From assembly GCF_032337115.1 (NCBI RefSeq), contig NZ_JAVXZY010000001.1, positions 1,116,001-1,180,000 on the forward strand: a stretch of DNA of 64,000 nt, in the 5' to 3' direction. Under the pieces are notes generated by a model. It saw nothing but the letters and a program-made list of their open reading frames with translations. It had not been told where the DNA came from and searched no databases. This DNA is from Roseateles_C aquae. Lineage in GTDB: Bacteria > Pseudomonadota > Gammaproteobacteria > Burkholderiales > Burkholderiaceae_C. Position 1 is the stretch's first letter; the number at the start of each line of letters is the position of its first letter. The translations under genes were made by a program, and so were the position numbers. Shown here piece after piece: positions 51,691-62,921 of the stretch.

Positions 51691-52755
51691 TCAGGACTGC
51701 GCACCCTTGAATTGGTAGCGGCCATCAAAGGGCGCATCACCCCAGGCACTGGCGCAGCCTTCCGCACTCAGGCGCACCGCGCCGGCAGCACGCTTGAGCG
51801 ACAGCCGGCAGCTGCCATTGCTGGCGCTCCAGCCGCCGGGGGCGTCGGTCAATTGGCCGTCGCCGGCGCCGGCGCGCGCGCCACCCGCCTTGCTGGAAAC
51901 CTTCAGCTCGAAGCGCCCATTGGCCATCACCAAGAGGCTGCGCTCGAAGTTGCGGTCGCTGCCGTCATAGAGGCCTGGCGTCGGTGTATTGATGTACTCG
52001 CCCGGCTCGGCCGAGCCGCCGGACTTCGCAGCGCCGGCATCGGCCAGCACCGGCGTGGGCGCCACCTTGCCGTCGGCACTGACGCCTGACACCCAGACCC
52101 GCATCGTGTCGTGCGGGTACTCCCAGGCATAGCCCATCTGCACAAACATCGAGCCAATGTAGAAGACGCCGCCGCCGTACATGAAGTTGCGCGCCACCGG
52201 GTCTGTCGGATAGGGCTGCTTGGGTGCGACCGGGCCGTCGTCACGCACCTGACCGGAATTCTTGTTGTAGTTGAACTTGACCGGCCAGGGGCTGCGCACC
52301 GTGGTGTAGCTGATGTCAAAGGCCAGATCGGTGGCGCACATGCGCAGCTTGTCGAACTTCTCGCTGCTGCGCTCGTCGGTCCACAGCGTGACCTGGTAGT
52401 CGACGCACTCATTCGGCGTGTTGCTTCGCGTCTCCCACTGGCCCAGGCTCTTGGCATGGCTGAGGATGCGGATCGCCACCTTGGGAAAGGCCGGCGGGTT
52501 CATATCGTCACGAACCGGATAGGCCTTGAACAGGTCCTTCAACTTGGTGTCGGTCAGCTTCTGGTAGCCGCCAGCGCTCTGCCCGTTCGCACCCGCTGCG
52601 TCTTGCTGGCCGACGCCGTTCTTGTTCAGCGCCTTCTTGACGCTGTTCATCAGCATCGAGCCGAAGCCACCCGAGTTTTCGCTTTGCGCCTGGCTGGGCA
52701 GGGCTGCGCCCAGGGGCAAGGCACAGAGCGCCAGCTTGAGGAATGCGGTCTTCAT
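51691..52755 (-). CDS. Exported protein of unknown function
   Basis: The 354-residue protein has a signal peptide (cleavage after LPSQA, about residue 23). The remainder shows no recognised domain; one feature is a mid-protein Tyr/Gly/Phe stretch (FMYGGGVFYIGSMFVQMGYA). Three Cys occur. It lies on the same strand as the genes at 50507 and 52970. I could not assign a family. Confidence 0.7.
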   Translation of the reverse strand: MKTAFLKLALCALPLGAALPSQAQSENSGGFGSMLMNSVKKALNKNGVGQQDAAGANGQSAGGYQKLTDTKLKDLFKAYPVRDDMNPPAFPKVAIRILSHAKSLGQWETRSNTPNECVDYQVTLWTDERSSEKFDKLRMCATDLAFDISYTTVRSPWPVKFNYNKNSGQVRDDGPVAPKQPYPTDPVARNFMYGGGVFYIGSMFVQMGYAWEYPHDTMRVWVSGVSADGKVAPTPVLADAGAAKSGGSAEPGEYINTPTPGLYDGSDRNFERSLLVMANGRFELKVSSKAGGARAGAGDGQLTDAPGGWSASNGSCRLSLKRAAGAVRLSAEGCASAWGDAPFDGRYQFKGAQS

Positions 52756-52969
52756 GAAAGGGCCTGTCGTTGGCGGAAAAAGTGTTTCCAGCCGCCTCTG
52801 TGCAAGGCAGCCGGGGCAAAAGTCCGCGCGATGATAGACGCGCAATATTCGCCATATGTTCGTTTCCTGTAACAGCCGCTACAACCAGCCGCCAGCACGG
52901 CGCCCTCCCCCCGGAGACAGGGGGGAGGGGTCAGGAAAGACCAGCCGGTGAACTTCGCGCCGCGGCTGC

Positions 52970-54292
52970 TTACTTGCCCGGCATAAAGCCCAGCATCCAC
53001 GAGAAGTCCACCGGCTCCCAGTGGCTGCCGGGAATCACCGGCGGATAGACCGGCTTGCCGATCGACGGCCCCTTGCCAATCGGCCCACCGTTGCCACTGC
53101 CGGGCGGGTTCAGCGCCACATTGATGGCGGCATAGCCGTGGCAGGTGATGCAGGAGGCTTGCTGCGGCAGAACCTGCGCATTGAATTCAACGAAGGAATT
53201 GCCGAGCTTGCCTTTGCTCGCGATGGGCTGGTCGTACTGGGTCTGCGTGCCCACCAGGCGGTAGTTGCGGAACTCCGGCGCGAGGCCAAAGCGATCCATC
53301 AGATCGCTCAACTTCTTGGTCGCCGCCGTCGGCTGGCCGGTGCTGACCGGCGGATTGGAGCCCCAGGCATCGTTGCAGGCCGAGTACAGCGAGGGCTTGC
53401 AGCGATTGGGATTGGTCAGCGGCGATTGCGGCTCGAAGGTCGCCCACAGCCAGTTGGGATAGAGCTTGGACGAGATGTGCACGCCGACCAGCGCATAGCA
53501 AACCCCATCGATCTGCTGCACATAGACACCGGCCGGCTTCTTGTCGCTGCAGTTGAAGAAGCTCGCTGCATCGAGTGAACTGGCGGCAATCCAGTCAGCC
53601 TTGACCTCGACCGCCTCCTTCGGGAAGTCCAGCGGCTTGCCGGTGGCAGCGATATAGCTGGCCTGCCCGGTGCGCGTGGTCAAGTTGACGCCCGGCTTGC
53701 CACCCGGCGGCGCGGTGACAAAGGCGGCCTCGGCAGCGTTCACATAGACCTCTTCGCAAAACTGCGGCGTGGCGCTCAGATTGCCCGGCACAAAGGGCAG
53801 CAGCGATTTAGGCGTCTGGCTGGAGGCCGTGGTCATCGCCTGGCAGCCGGGCAGGCCCCCGGCGGCTTGAGGTGTCGCGCTTGATGCGGGCGCGGCGTGG
53901 GCCAGCTTGCCGCGGGTGGCCAGCAGGCTGATCGCATGGCTGAAGCGCTTCTTCTCCTCGCCGCTCTTGCAGCCTGGCGCGCCCGGCTGCAGCCAGCACG
54001 TCTGCTCGGTCCAGGTTTCCCAGTTGAGCTTTTTGCCTGCCGGCGTATTGACGCTGCAATGCGCGGCCACAAACAGCTGCCAGGCCGTCTCCTCCTGGCT
54101 GCCGGCGGGCTGCTTGGGCGGGCTGCAGTCCAGGGCGGCTGCCGCGGCGCCAGAAGCCGCGCCAGCCGGCTGCGCGGGCGCAGCCGATGCGGCCAAGGCA
54201 GTGGCCGCGACCAGCAGCAGGCCGGCGCCAGGCATGGCGGCCGAGCGCCACGCGGCAGCAATGGGCGCGAGCGAAGGGTTGAGGTCTTGCAT
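52970..54292 (-). CDS. Exported protein with one cytochrome c-type heme motif
   Basis: The 440-residue protein has a signal region (residues 14-45) and many Cys. One CxxCH heme-attachment motif is visible near the C-terminus (ASCITCHGYAAINVAL), preceded by a Met/His-poor region, so it may be a monoheme c-type cytochrome domain attached to a larger domain. GGGAG lies about 8 nt before the ATG. No family is recognised for the N-terminal 350 residues. No enzyme can be assigned. Confidence 0.72.
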   Translation of the reverse strand: MQDLNPSLAPIAAAWRSAAMPGAGLLLVAATALAASAAPAQPAGAASGAAAAALDCSPPKQPAGSQEETAWQLFVAAHCSVNTPAGKKLNWETWTEQTCWLQPGAPGCKSGEEKKRFSHAISLLATRGKLAHAAPASSATPQAAGGLPGCQAMTTASSQTPKSLLPFVPGNLSATPQFCEEVYVNAAEAAFVTAPPGGKPGVNLTTRTGQASYIAATGKPLDFPKEAVEVKADWIAASSLDAASFFNCSDKKPAGVYVQQIDGVCYALVGVHISSKLYPNWLWATFEPQSPLTNPNRCKPSLYSACNDAWGSNPPVSTGQPTAATKKLSDLMDRFGLAPEFRNYRLVGTQTQYDQPIASKGKLGNSFVEFNAQVLPQQASCITCHGYAAINVALNPPGSGNGGPIGKGPSIGKPVYPPVIPGSHWEPVDFSWMLGFMPGK

Positions 54293-54895
54293 CGATGTTC
54301 TCCCTGGTGATGAAGGCGCCTGATATGCGCAACGCCGCCCTGCCCGTTCAAGCGTGGCGAGGCCGCGGCGAGCGACTGCAGCGCCAGCAGTCGCCGATGC
54401 CCGACAAGCGCATCCGCAGGCACAGACTTGCACAGCCCCACCACGCCGAAACCTGCAAACCCTGACAGGGCCGGGCCCAGCGCCGAGGCTTCTTGCCGCC
54501 GCAGCATCAATGCCCTGCAAGGCCCGCCCCGGGCGTTAGCCCTTCGCCAGGCGGCACGGCGCGCCAGTGCAGGCCCTCACGGGCTGATGCCAAACTGATG
54601 CGCCCTGATGCTGCATTGCCCACATCCCCGCCGCGCCATCGCTCGACAAGCGCGGCAATTCAGAGCTAGCCGCATCGCGGCGCCTCGTCACTCGCTGACG
54701 CCGCCGCTAGCCCACGCCAGCACACCACCACGCCGCAGGCCACGAGACCGAGGTCCACCGAACAGAGCCGCCCCAGCCAGGTACAGCACATTACAGGCTC
54801 GAAGCACCTCGGCAAGCACGCACAATACGGCCCAGCGCATCGCGGCCGCGGTGCGAACGCGCCGGTCTGGCGCGCCTCCTCTTCAGAACATCGCC
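54293..54895. other. 603-bp region between cytochrome-like gene and gpmI
   Basis: I see no frame with protein features. It must hold the promoters of the gpmI gene and of the divergent minus-strand gene, but no clear -35/-10 pair or repeat stands out. Confidence 0.5.
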
Positions 54896-56545
<1,650 letters not shown>

Positions 56546-56775
56546 GGCTGGCAGCGAGCCAAGGCGATTGGGGCGTGCACGAGGCGCCCATTCAAGCGTG
56601 CAGCGTGTCGTCAGGCGCCCTGCCACAGCGGGCATGCCGCATGCGCCGGCTCGATGCTGGTGCAGGCTGGGCAGGCCCTCGTTGGCTGCTTCAGCCTTAC
56701 CCTGGTGTCGATTGAATCACCCTGGCTTGCTGCGGCGGGACCAGCTACACCACACTGTTGAGGCACCCACGGGCC

Positions 56776-57645
56776 TCAGGACTTTCCGCTCCGCAACCGA
56801 TCCTTGCCCGGTCGGGCGGGGGCGCCGGCGGCGCGCAGCACAGCCGCCAGCTCGGCGTGCCCTTCGCGGTTGGCGATTTCCAACGGAGAGTCGTCGGTCT
56901 GACCGGTGCGACGCAGGTCTGCGCCCTGCTCGATCAGGCGCCGCGCCATGGCCGTCTGGCCAAAATAGCTGGCCCAGTTCAGCGCGTGATCACCATACCT
57001 GTCGCCCTCATTGACCGCGGCGCCGGCGCGCAGCAGCGCGTCGACGATGCGCGGGTTGCCGTGGCGGCTGGCCTCCATCAGGGGCGTGCTCTGATAGCAG
57101 CTCTTGGTGTGCGTGTTGGCATTGGCCCCGGCCTGCAGCAGCACGTCGACCAGTTCGGCATGTTGCCAACGCACCGCCAGCGCCAGTGCCGTGTAGCCTG
57201 AATCGGCGCCCAGATCCGGCGCAACGCCGGCGCCAAGCAGTTGGCGCACGGCAGCCGTACGCCCCAGATGAGCCAGCAGGCGCAGCAGACCGGCCTGCAG
57301 GGCCGGCGCAGCCGCAGGAGCAACTGGCCGCGGCGTGACGTCTCCCGCCAGCAGCGCTGTCACATAGTCTTGCTGCGCAGTGCCCTCGACACTGCGCTGC
57401 AGTGCTTGCTCCAATAGCAGTTGCGCCGCCGCAGGCTGCTCGCGTTCGATCGCGTAGTCCAGCGCGTCATAGCCGTCGGCGTCCCGCTGCCACAGATCCT
57501 GCCCTAGAGCTGCGGCGCGCTTGATCAGGTCCACATCGCCCGTTTGCGCGGCCTGCCAGAGCTCGGCGGGCGTCGGCGGCTGGGCCCGGGCAGCGCCTAG
57601 CGAAACCAGGCCCGCCAACAGCAGGGCAGCGGCTTTGTGCAGCAT
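56776..57645 (-). CDS. Exported ankyrin-repeat protein
   Basis: The 289-residue protein has a signal peptide (cleavage near GAARAQ, residue 21) and ankyrin repeats, most clearly SGYTALALAVRWQHAELVDV, STPLMEASRHGNPRIVDALL and DHALNWASYFGQTAMARRLI. AAGGAG lies 8 nt before the ATG at 57645. Periplasmic ankyrin proteins may bind partners; no function can be assigned. It is 97 bp before the quinone reductase gene on the same strand. Confidence 0.85.
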   Translation of the reverse strand: MLHKAAALLLAGLVSLGAARAQPPTPAELWQAAQTGDVDLIKRAAALGQDLWQRDADGYDALDYAIEREQPAAAQLLLEQALQRSVEGTAQQDYVTALLAGDVTPRPVAPAAAPALQAGLLRLLAHLGRTAAVRQLLGAGVAPDLGADSGYTALALAVRWQHAELVDVLLQAGANANTHTKSCYQSTPLMEASRHGNPRIVDALLRAGAAVNEGDRYGDHALNWASYFGQTAMARRLIEQGADLRRTGQTDDSPLEIANREGHAELAAVLRAAGAPARPGKDRLRSGKS

Positions 57646-57742
57646 CGTCGATCTCCTTGTGGGTGCCATGCCGGCCACTGTGGCCGAGCCCGGTGAATGT
57701 AAAGCCTTGCCATGCCGCCAAAGCTGCGGACCAGAGCCTGCC

Positions 57743-58270
57743 TCAGTCCTCCCCGCTCAGGCGTGCCAGCAAGCGCTCGGCCGACTGCCTCAGCGCCTCG
57801 TCATCACGCTGGCGCACGCCATCGAGAACGAACAGCGCCTGATAGCGCATGCCCAACATCGCCGCCGTGCGCTGCAAGGGCTTCATCAATTCGCTGAGGC
57901 TGTATTCATTGAAGCCGCCAGCCTGGTAGTCGTCAGCGCTGGCGCCGGTACTGAGTGCCTGCAACCAGTCCTTGCCTTTGAGCGTTTCGACACCCGGCCC
58001 GTAGGCCCAACCAAAGGTCAGCACCTCGTCCATCCACAGCTTCATCAAGGGCGGCACCGAGTACCAGTAAAGCGGGTGCATGAAAACGATGCGCTCGTGG
58101 CTCACCAGCAGTTGCTGCTCGCGTTCAATGTCGATGCGCCAGTCAGGATAGCGCTCGTAGAGGCGGTTGATCGTCAGGCCGGGCGCGTGGCTCAGGCGCT
58201 CGAGCCAGGCGCGCTGAACGCGCGAGCGTTCGGGCTGTGGATGAAAGGCTTGGATAAGGGTCTTTTTCAT
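57743..58270 (-). CDS. NAD(P)H oxidoreductase, flavodoxin-like fold
   Basis: The 175-residue protein belongs to the NAD(P)H:quinone oxidoreductase/flavodoxin_2 family (KefF/MdaB-like). Characteristic parts are MKKTLIQAFHPQPERSRVQR, FMHPLYWYSVPPLMKLWMDE and TFGWAYGPG. It should be an FMN-dependent quinone or azo reductase in the cytoplasm. It is divergent from a LysR gene 57 bp away and probably controlled by that regulator through the operator at 58310. Confidence 0.88.
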   Translation of the reverse strand: MKKTLIQAFHPQPERSRVQRAWLERLSHAPGLTINRLYERYPDWRIDIEREQQLLVSHERIVFMHPLYWYSVPPLMKLWMDEVLTFGWAYGPGVETLKGKDWLQALSTGASADDYQAGGFNEYSLSELMKPLQRTAAMLGMRYQALFVLDGVRQRDDEALRQSAERLLARLSGED

Positions 58271-58309
58271 GTCGGGAACGATAGCCAGCCGCGCCCGCGC
58301 CGACCGCCA

Positions 58310-58329
58310 ATAGGCTCCAATACGCCTAT
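58310..58329. promoter_or_regulatory. LysR operator overlapping regulator start
   Basis: ATAGGC-N8-GCCTAT is a perfect inverted repeat of a T-N11-A-like type lying between the divergent quinone reductase and LysR genes. Its right arm includes the A and T of the LysR start codon (58328), which suggests direct autorepression. Confidence 0.6.
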
Positions 58330-59236
58330 GAATGCTGTTCATACCCGGCCCCTCGATCTGCGCCTGCTGCAATGGCTGGACCTGCTGCTGCAGGAGGCCA
58401 ACGTCAGCCGCGCCGCGCTGCGCGCCGATGTCACGCAATCGGCGATGAGCCATGCGCTGCGCCGGCTGCGCGCGCACTTCGACGACCCACTCTTGGTGCG
58501 CGCCGGCCGTGGCATGAAGCTCAGCGCCCGGGGTCAGGCCTTGCGCGGGCCGCTGCGCGAGGCGCTGCAGCAACTGCACCGCGTCGCCGAGGCGCAGGAG
58601 GCTTTCAATCCCGCCCAGGGCGCGCACCAGTTCCATCTGGTCATGCCCGACTATGGCGACATCGTGCTCGCACCGCCCTTGCAGCGCCGCCTGGCCCGGC
58701 TGGCACCGCAATCCAGCCTGCACTGCCAGCCCGGCAGCGACCCCGACCCACTGGCCCTGCTGGCCCGCGCCGATCTGCTGATTGGGCGCTTTGCGCAGGC
58801 ACCGCAAAGCCTGCATCAGCGGGTGCTCTGGAACGAGGACTTTGTCGTCATCGCCAGCCGCAGCCATCCGCGGCTGCAAGGAACGGCGCTGAACCTCGAC
58901 GCTTATGTCGCCGAAGCCCATGTCCAGGTGCGCTTGACGGGGCTGGGCCGCGGCGCCGTCGATCAGGCGCTGGCCGAACGCGGCCTCGCGCGCCATATCG
59001 CCTGCAGCTTCGGCCAGTTCGCCAGCGCCGCACGGCTGGTGGCCCAAAGTGAGTTGCTGTGCACGCTGCCCAGGCGGGTCGCCCGCGTGCTGGCCGAGGA
59101 CGCGCCGCTCAGCCAGCACGAACTGCCACTGCCCGTGCCCAGCTACCAGGTGCTGATGCTGTGGAGCCCCGCGCTGCACCGCGAGCCACGCCACCAATGG
59201 CTGCGCGAACAGGTGCTGGCGGCGCTGCGCGATTGA
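58328..59236 (+). CDS. LysR-family transcriptional regulator
   Basis: The 302-residue protein has a LysR HTH (LDLLLQEANVSRAALRADVT then QSAMSHALRRLRAHFDDPL) and a substrate-binding domain (LIGRFAQAPQSLHQRVLWNE). LysR genes divergent from NAD(P)H quinone reductases commonly respond to quinones or electrophiles. The start at 58328 overlaps its candidate operator. It is followed by a lytic transglycosylase gene on the same strand. Confidence 0.9.
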   Translation: MNAVHTRPLDLRLLQWLDLLLQEANVSRAALRADVTQSAMSHALRRLRAHFDDPLLVRAGRGMKLSARGQALRGPLREALQQLHRVAEAQEAFNPAQGAHQFHLVMPDYGDIVLAPPLQRRLARLAPQSSLHCQPGSDPDPLALLARADLLIGRFAQAPQSLHQRVLWNEDFVVIASRSHPRLQGTALNLDAYVAEAHVQVRLTGLGRGAVDQALAERGLARHIACSFGQFASAARLVAQSELLCTLPRRVARVLAEDAPLSQHELPLPVPSYQVLMLWSPALHREPRHQWLREQVLAALRD

Positions 59237-59280
59237 GCATGCCGTCTGGCGCCACCTTTGAAGCCACGGACAATGTGCCG

Positions 59281-60675
59281 ATGATCCCGTCGTTCTCCGC
59301 CATCACAAGGCTGCAACACCGCCCTGCACGCCAGGCCCTGAGCCTGCTGCTGCTGGCCCTGGCCGGCTGCGCCAGCGCGCCGCCACCGGTCGCGCCACCC
59401 GCCCCCGCCGTGAAGGCGGCTCTGCCAGGCCCGGCCAGCGCAGCCCCCACGTCAGCCGCACCGCCGCCGAGCCCCGCAAGCCCCGCCGTCACCGATCTCA
59501 GCGCCGAAGTGCTGCAGGCTCGCTGCCTGGCCTGGGCGCAGGGTTTCCGCCCCGAGGCACGTGCCGCCGGCATCAGCGAGGCGGTGCTCGATGCCGCCTT
59601 CGGCCCGCTGCAATGCCTGCCCCGGGTGCTGACGCTGGACCGCAGCCAGCCCGAGTTCACGCGGCCCATCTGGGCCTATCTGGACAGCGCCGTGAGCGCC
59701 TATCGCATCAAGCAAGGTCTGGCGCGGCTGGCCGACCCGGCGGCTCGTGAAGCGCTGGAGCAGGCCAGCACCCGCTATGCCATCCCCGTGCCCCTGCTCG
59801 CCGCGTTCTGGGGCTTGGAGAGCGATTTCGGCCGCGATTCGGGCAGCGTGCCGGTGATCGACGCACTGGTGACGCTGGCGGTGGACGGCCGCCGCGAAGC
59901 GATGGCGCGGCGCGAGCTGCTGGCCGCGCTGCGCATCCTGCAGGCCGGCGATGCCGACCGCGCCCGCCTGCTCGGTTCCTGGGCCGGCGCGATGGGCCAG
60001 ACCCAGTTCATGCCCAGCAGCTTTCTGAGCGACGCGCAGGACGGCGATGGCGACGGCCGGCGCGACATCTGGACCAGCCTGCCCGATGTGATGGCCTCGA
60101 CGGCCAACTATCTGAGCCGGCGCGGCTGGCGCCCCGACGAGCCCTGGGGCCAGGAAGTGCTGCTGCCAGCAGGCTTTGACCCGCTGCGCGCCGACGCCTC
60201 GCTGAAGCAGAGCAGCGCCGCCTGGACCGCCGAGGGCCTGCGGCCCGCAGACCCGTCTGGCGAATCGCTGGCGCCGATGCGTGAAGCCTGGGTGCTGCTG
60301 CCCGCCGGCAGCCGCGGCCCGGCCTTTCTGGTCGGTCATAACTGGCAGGTGATACGGCGCTACAACGCGTCCGACAGCTACGCGCTGGCCATCGGGCTGC
60401 TCAGCGAGCGGCTCGCCGGCCGCAGCGATGGCGTGCGCGCCGCCTGGCCCCGCGAGCTGCAGCCGCTCAGCCGCACGCAGATACAGGCCATGCAGCGCGC
60501 ACTGACCGAACAGGGCTTTGCGCCCGGCGCTGCCGATGGCGTGTTCGGCCCCGCCACCCGCGCCGCGCTGCGCGCCTGGCAGCAGCGCGAGGGACTGCCG
60601 GCGGATGGCTTTCCAAGCCAGGCGCTGCTGCCACGGCTGATGCCGCAAGAAGCTGCCGCAGCCACCGCGCCTTGA
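59281..60675 (+). CDS. Lytic murein transglycosylase (MltB family) with peptidoglycan-binding domain
   Basis: The 464-residue lipoprotein has a lipobox LALAGC, a Pro/Ala-rich linker, an SLT-like catalytic domain with the catalytic Glu in AAFWGLESDFGRDSGSVPV and GAMGQTQFMPSSFL, and a C-terminal peptidoglycan-binding domain (LSRTQIQAMQRALTEQGFAP, DGVFGPATRAALRAWQQREG). It cleaves glycan strands to 1,6-anhydromuropeptides at the outer membrane. The start at 59281 gives a clean signal peptide; an ATG at 59239 is in frame. Confidence 0.92.
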   Translation: MIPSFSAITRLQHRPARQALSLLLLALAGCASAPPPVAPPAPAVKAALPGPASAAPTSAAPPPSPASPAVTDLSAEVLQARCLAWAQGFRPEARAAGISEAVLDAAFGPLQCLPRVLTLDRSQPEFTRPIWAYLDSAVSAYRIKQGLARLADPAAREALEQASTRYAIPVPLLAAFWGLESDFGRDSGSVPVIDALVTLAVDGRREAMARRELLAALRILQAGDADRARLLGSWAGAMGQTQFMPSSFLSDAQDGDGDGRRDIWTSLPDVMASTANYLSRRGWRPDEPWGQEVLLPAGFDPLRADASLKQSSAAWTAEGLRPADPSGESLAPMREAWVLLPAGSRGPAFLVGHNWQVIRRYNASDSYALAIGLLSERLAGRSDGVRAAWPRELQPLSRTQIQAMQRALTEQGFAPGAADGVFGPATRAALRAWQQREGLPADGFPSQALLPRLMPQEAAAATAP

Positions 60676-60741
60676 GTCCGCCCTGAGCCTCGACCGCAAG
60701 ATCTTGCCGCCCTGGTGTCCTGTCCCCTGAGCGGTCAAGCC

Positions 60742-61518
60742 TCAGGGTGCAAGCGTCGGCGCCAAGTCGATGGTTTTCAAGCCCTCATCCAATGCCTCCA
60801 GCCATGCGCGATCCAGCTGGCGTTGGCACATCAGGTGCCGCGTCGGCGATTCCGCCATGCCTGGCAATTGCACGATCTCAAGCGCCGCTGCTGCAGGTCC
60901 GAGATCCTTCAACAACTGCGTGGCCTGATCCATATCGCTGAACATGTACTCGGCATGACCGCGCAGCAGCATGTGGATCTGCCGCGCCGGCGGGGCGGCG
61001 ACACGCAGCACGCCACCACCGCGACGCTTCAGCCAGGCATCCAGCTGCGGCCCATAGGAGGCGCCATCGGTCAGCAGCAGGCGCTGGCCGGGGTCTTCGA
61101 TCAAGGCCTGCGCACTCTCGTGGCGCCGCATCTTTGCGGCAGCCGTGCGCGTCGCCACAAACACCGACGGCGACTCGCGATAGATCGGGCTGGAAAACCA
61201 CGCAGCCGCCTCGCGCTCGGCGGTCTTGAACACGCCGATCAGGCAGATCGGCTCGCCGCTGTCGAGGATGTCGTGCACCGAGCGCTTCAAGGGAGCCGCA
61301 ACCATGGGCGGCAGCGGCAACTCCGCCGGCCAGGCCTTGCGCACACGCTCGATCAGGCGGCCCGCCGCACGCCCTTGGCCATCGGTGAACATCATCGGCG
61401 GAATGTCGAAATAGTGCAGCTCGCGCGGCGGCTCGGCCCGCCCGCGCTGGCACAGCAGCAAGCTGATCACTGTCAGCCAGGCGAACAGTGCAGTTCGGGT
61501 GACGGCAATTCGGTGCAC
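60742..61518 (-). CDS. Periplasmic solute-binding (family 3-like) protein
   Basis: The 258-residue protein has a signal peptide (residues 10-27, LFAWLTVISLLLCQRGRA) and the two-lobed SBP family 3 pattern (ELHYFDIPPMMFTDGQGRAA, AEREAAAWFSSPIYRESPSV, HMLLRGHAEYMFSDMDQATQ). No transporter genes are near, so it may be a lone sensor-type binding protein. The GTG at 61518 is the likely start. Confidence 0.8.
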   Translation of the reverse strand: MHRIAVTRTALFAWLTVISLLLCQRGRAEPPRELHYFDIPPMMFTDGQGRAAGRLIERVRKAWPAELPLPPMVAAPLKRSVHDILDSGEPICLIGVFKTAEREAAAWFSSPIYRESPSVFVATRTAAAKMRRHESAQALIEDPGQRLLLTDGASYGPQLDAWLKRRGGGVLRVAAPPARQIHMLLRGHAEYMFSDMDQATQLLKDLGPAAAALEIVQLPGMAESPTRHLMCQRQLDRAWLEALDEGLKTIDLAPTLAP

Positions 61519-61689
61519 GACATCAATAGCGCATCAAAAGCCCGAGTTTGCACCTTTGGCGGCGTCTGGGCAGCCCCACAAGACGGCGACATCGGCCAGC
61601 ACCGCTGACTGCTCTGGTCCAAGACGTCCTACCCTTGCCTGCTCAGCATTCCTCGCGCTTGGCCACCACAGCCTCGCGCGGGCCCGAAG

Positions 61690-62733
61690 TCACTCGATGA
61701 TCAGCGATGAGATCGCGCGATCAAACCGGGCCTCCAGGATGCTTGCGTCAGCGCTCAGCACCAGTGCCGCGCCACTGAAGTGCTCATGCTGATAGGCCGT
61801 CAGCTTGTAGCCCGGTGGCACACGGACCGAGCGGATGCTGTCGTTACTGATCTCCAGGTTCAGCAAATCCGCCATGTCATAGCGCCCCTTCTCCAACAGG
61901 ATGGCCGGACCCTCAAAGCCCGGTTCGGTATAGAACGCCAGGCCGGTACTGGCCGGTGGTACATAGGGCTGGCCACTGTGGGCGGACCACAACTCCGCCA
62001 GCGACTTGCCCGTCAGTTCGGACCACACGCTGCTGCGATAGACCACGCCTTGCATGGCACCGACTTGCAAGGCCACGGCAACCGGTTCCTTGCCCTGCCG
62101 GTAGTTTGTGTCGACCCAATTGAAGAATTGGGCCGCCGTGCCATAGCCATCGGTGTAGCGGTCGTTCGCGGCTACCACGGTGGGCAGGGCCCAGCCGATG
62201 TCCTGGTTATAGCGCCCGAGGCGATTGCGTACCCAGTCCGCCGTGCCCTCGATGATCCAGCCTGGGGGCACTTTGTGTTGTTGGCCCTGGATGATGTGTG
62301 TCAACTCGTGAACGGCGACATCGATGTCTCGCTGCATCCGCTGCAGGTAGATCGTTGAGTAGTAGACCGTCGTCCCGCCCTGAACCCAGGCCGGTGGCTT
62401 GTCCCGCTGATCAACAAAGCTATAGGTCACCTCCTTGGGTGCCTCAGTCTTCAGCAGCGCCGCCATCGCCGGGTAGACCTCGTAGAAGGTGCAAACCATT
62501 TTCTCTAGCTGTGCCGGATTGACCCGCGCTGCGTTGACGATATGGAGCGTCAGCGGGCTGGACGCACCGCATGCCGGTCGGGCCAGCTGCGGTGTCATAT
62601 CGGGCTGCGCCACTGGCGCTGCCGAATCTGGCGCGCTGCCCGACCCGCCACCGCAAGCCAGCAGCAATAGCGCAGCGGTCCCGGCCGCCAGATGGCCAGC
62701 CCCCGCTCGCCCCCGAACCGCGCAGGCCGCCAT
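61690..62733 (-). CDS. Basic-secretory-protein metallopeptidase with crystallin-like C-terminus, lipoprotein
   Basis: The 347-residue protein has a lipoprotein signal (LLLLACGGGSGS) and a peptidase domain of the plant basic secretory protein family: VAVHELTHIIQGQQHKVPPG supplies HExxH, with WIIEGTADWVRNRLG as the third-ligand region. A C-terminal beta/gamma-crystallin-like domain (FYTEPGFEGPAILLEKGRYD, AYQHEHFSGAALVL) is fused after about residue 255. ATG 62733 is preferred because GGAGGA lies 7 nt upstream; ATG 62748 is an alternative. Confidence 0.87.
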   Translation of the reverse strand: MAACAVRGRAGAGHLAAGTAALLLLACGGGSGSAPDSAAPVAQPDMTPQLARPACGASSPLTLHIVNAARVNPAQLEKMVCTFYEVYPAMAALLKTEAPKEVTYSFVDQRDKPPAWVQGGTTVYYSTIYLQRMQRDIDVAVHELTHIIQGQQHKVPPGWIIEGTADWVRNRLGRYNQDIGWALPTVVAANDRYTDGYGTAAQFFNWVDTNYRQGKEPVAVALQVGAMQGVVYRSSVWSELTGKSLAELWSAHSGQPYVPPASTGLAFYTEPGFEGPAILLEKGRYDMADLLNLEISNDSIRSVRVPPGYKLTAYQHEHFSGAALVLSADASILEARFDRAISSLIIE

Positions 62734-62921
62734 CCGTCTTTCCTCCATGCCGAATCCCCTTGTGTAATGAGCGGCGCAGATTCTGTGCCGGACGGGGCGA
62801 ACTCTGGAGCCGGCGCGAACAACGTCGCATCAAATGCGGCTTGAGGGCGCAGCTGATGCGACTTTCTGGCCAAGGAGCAAGACGTCGCCCCGGACACCTG
62901 CTCCTGCGCGGCGCCTTGTTT

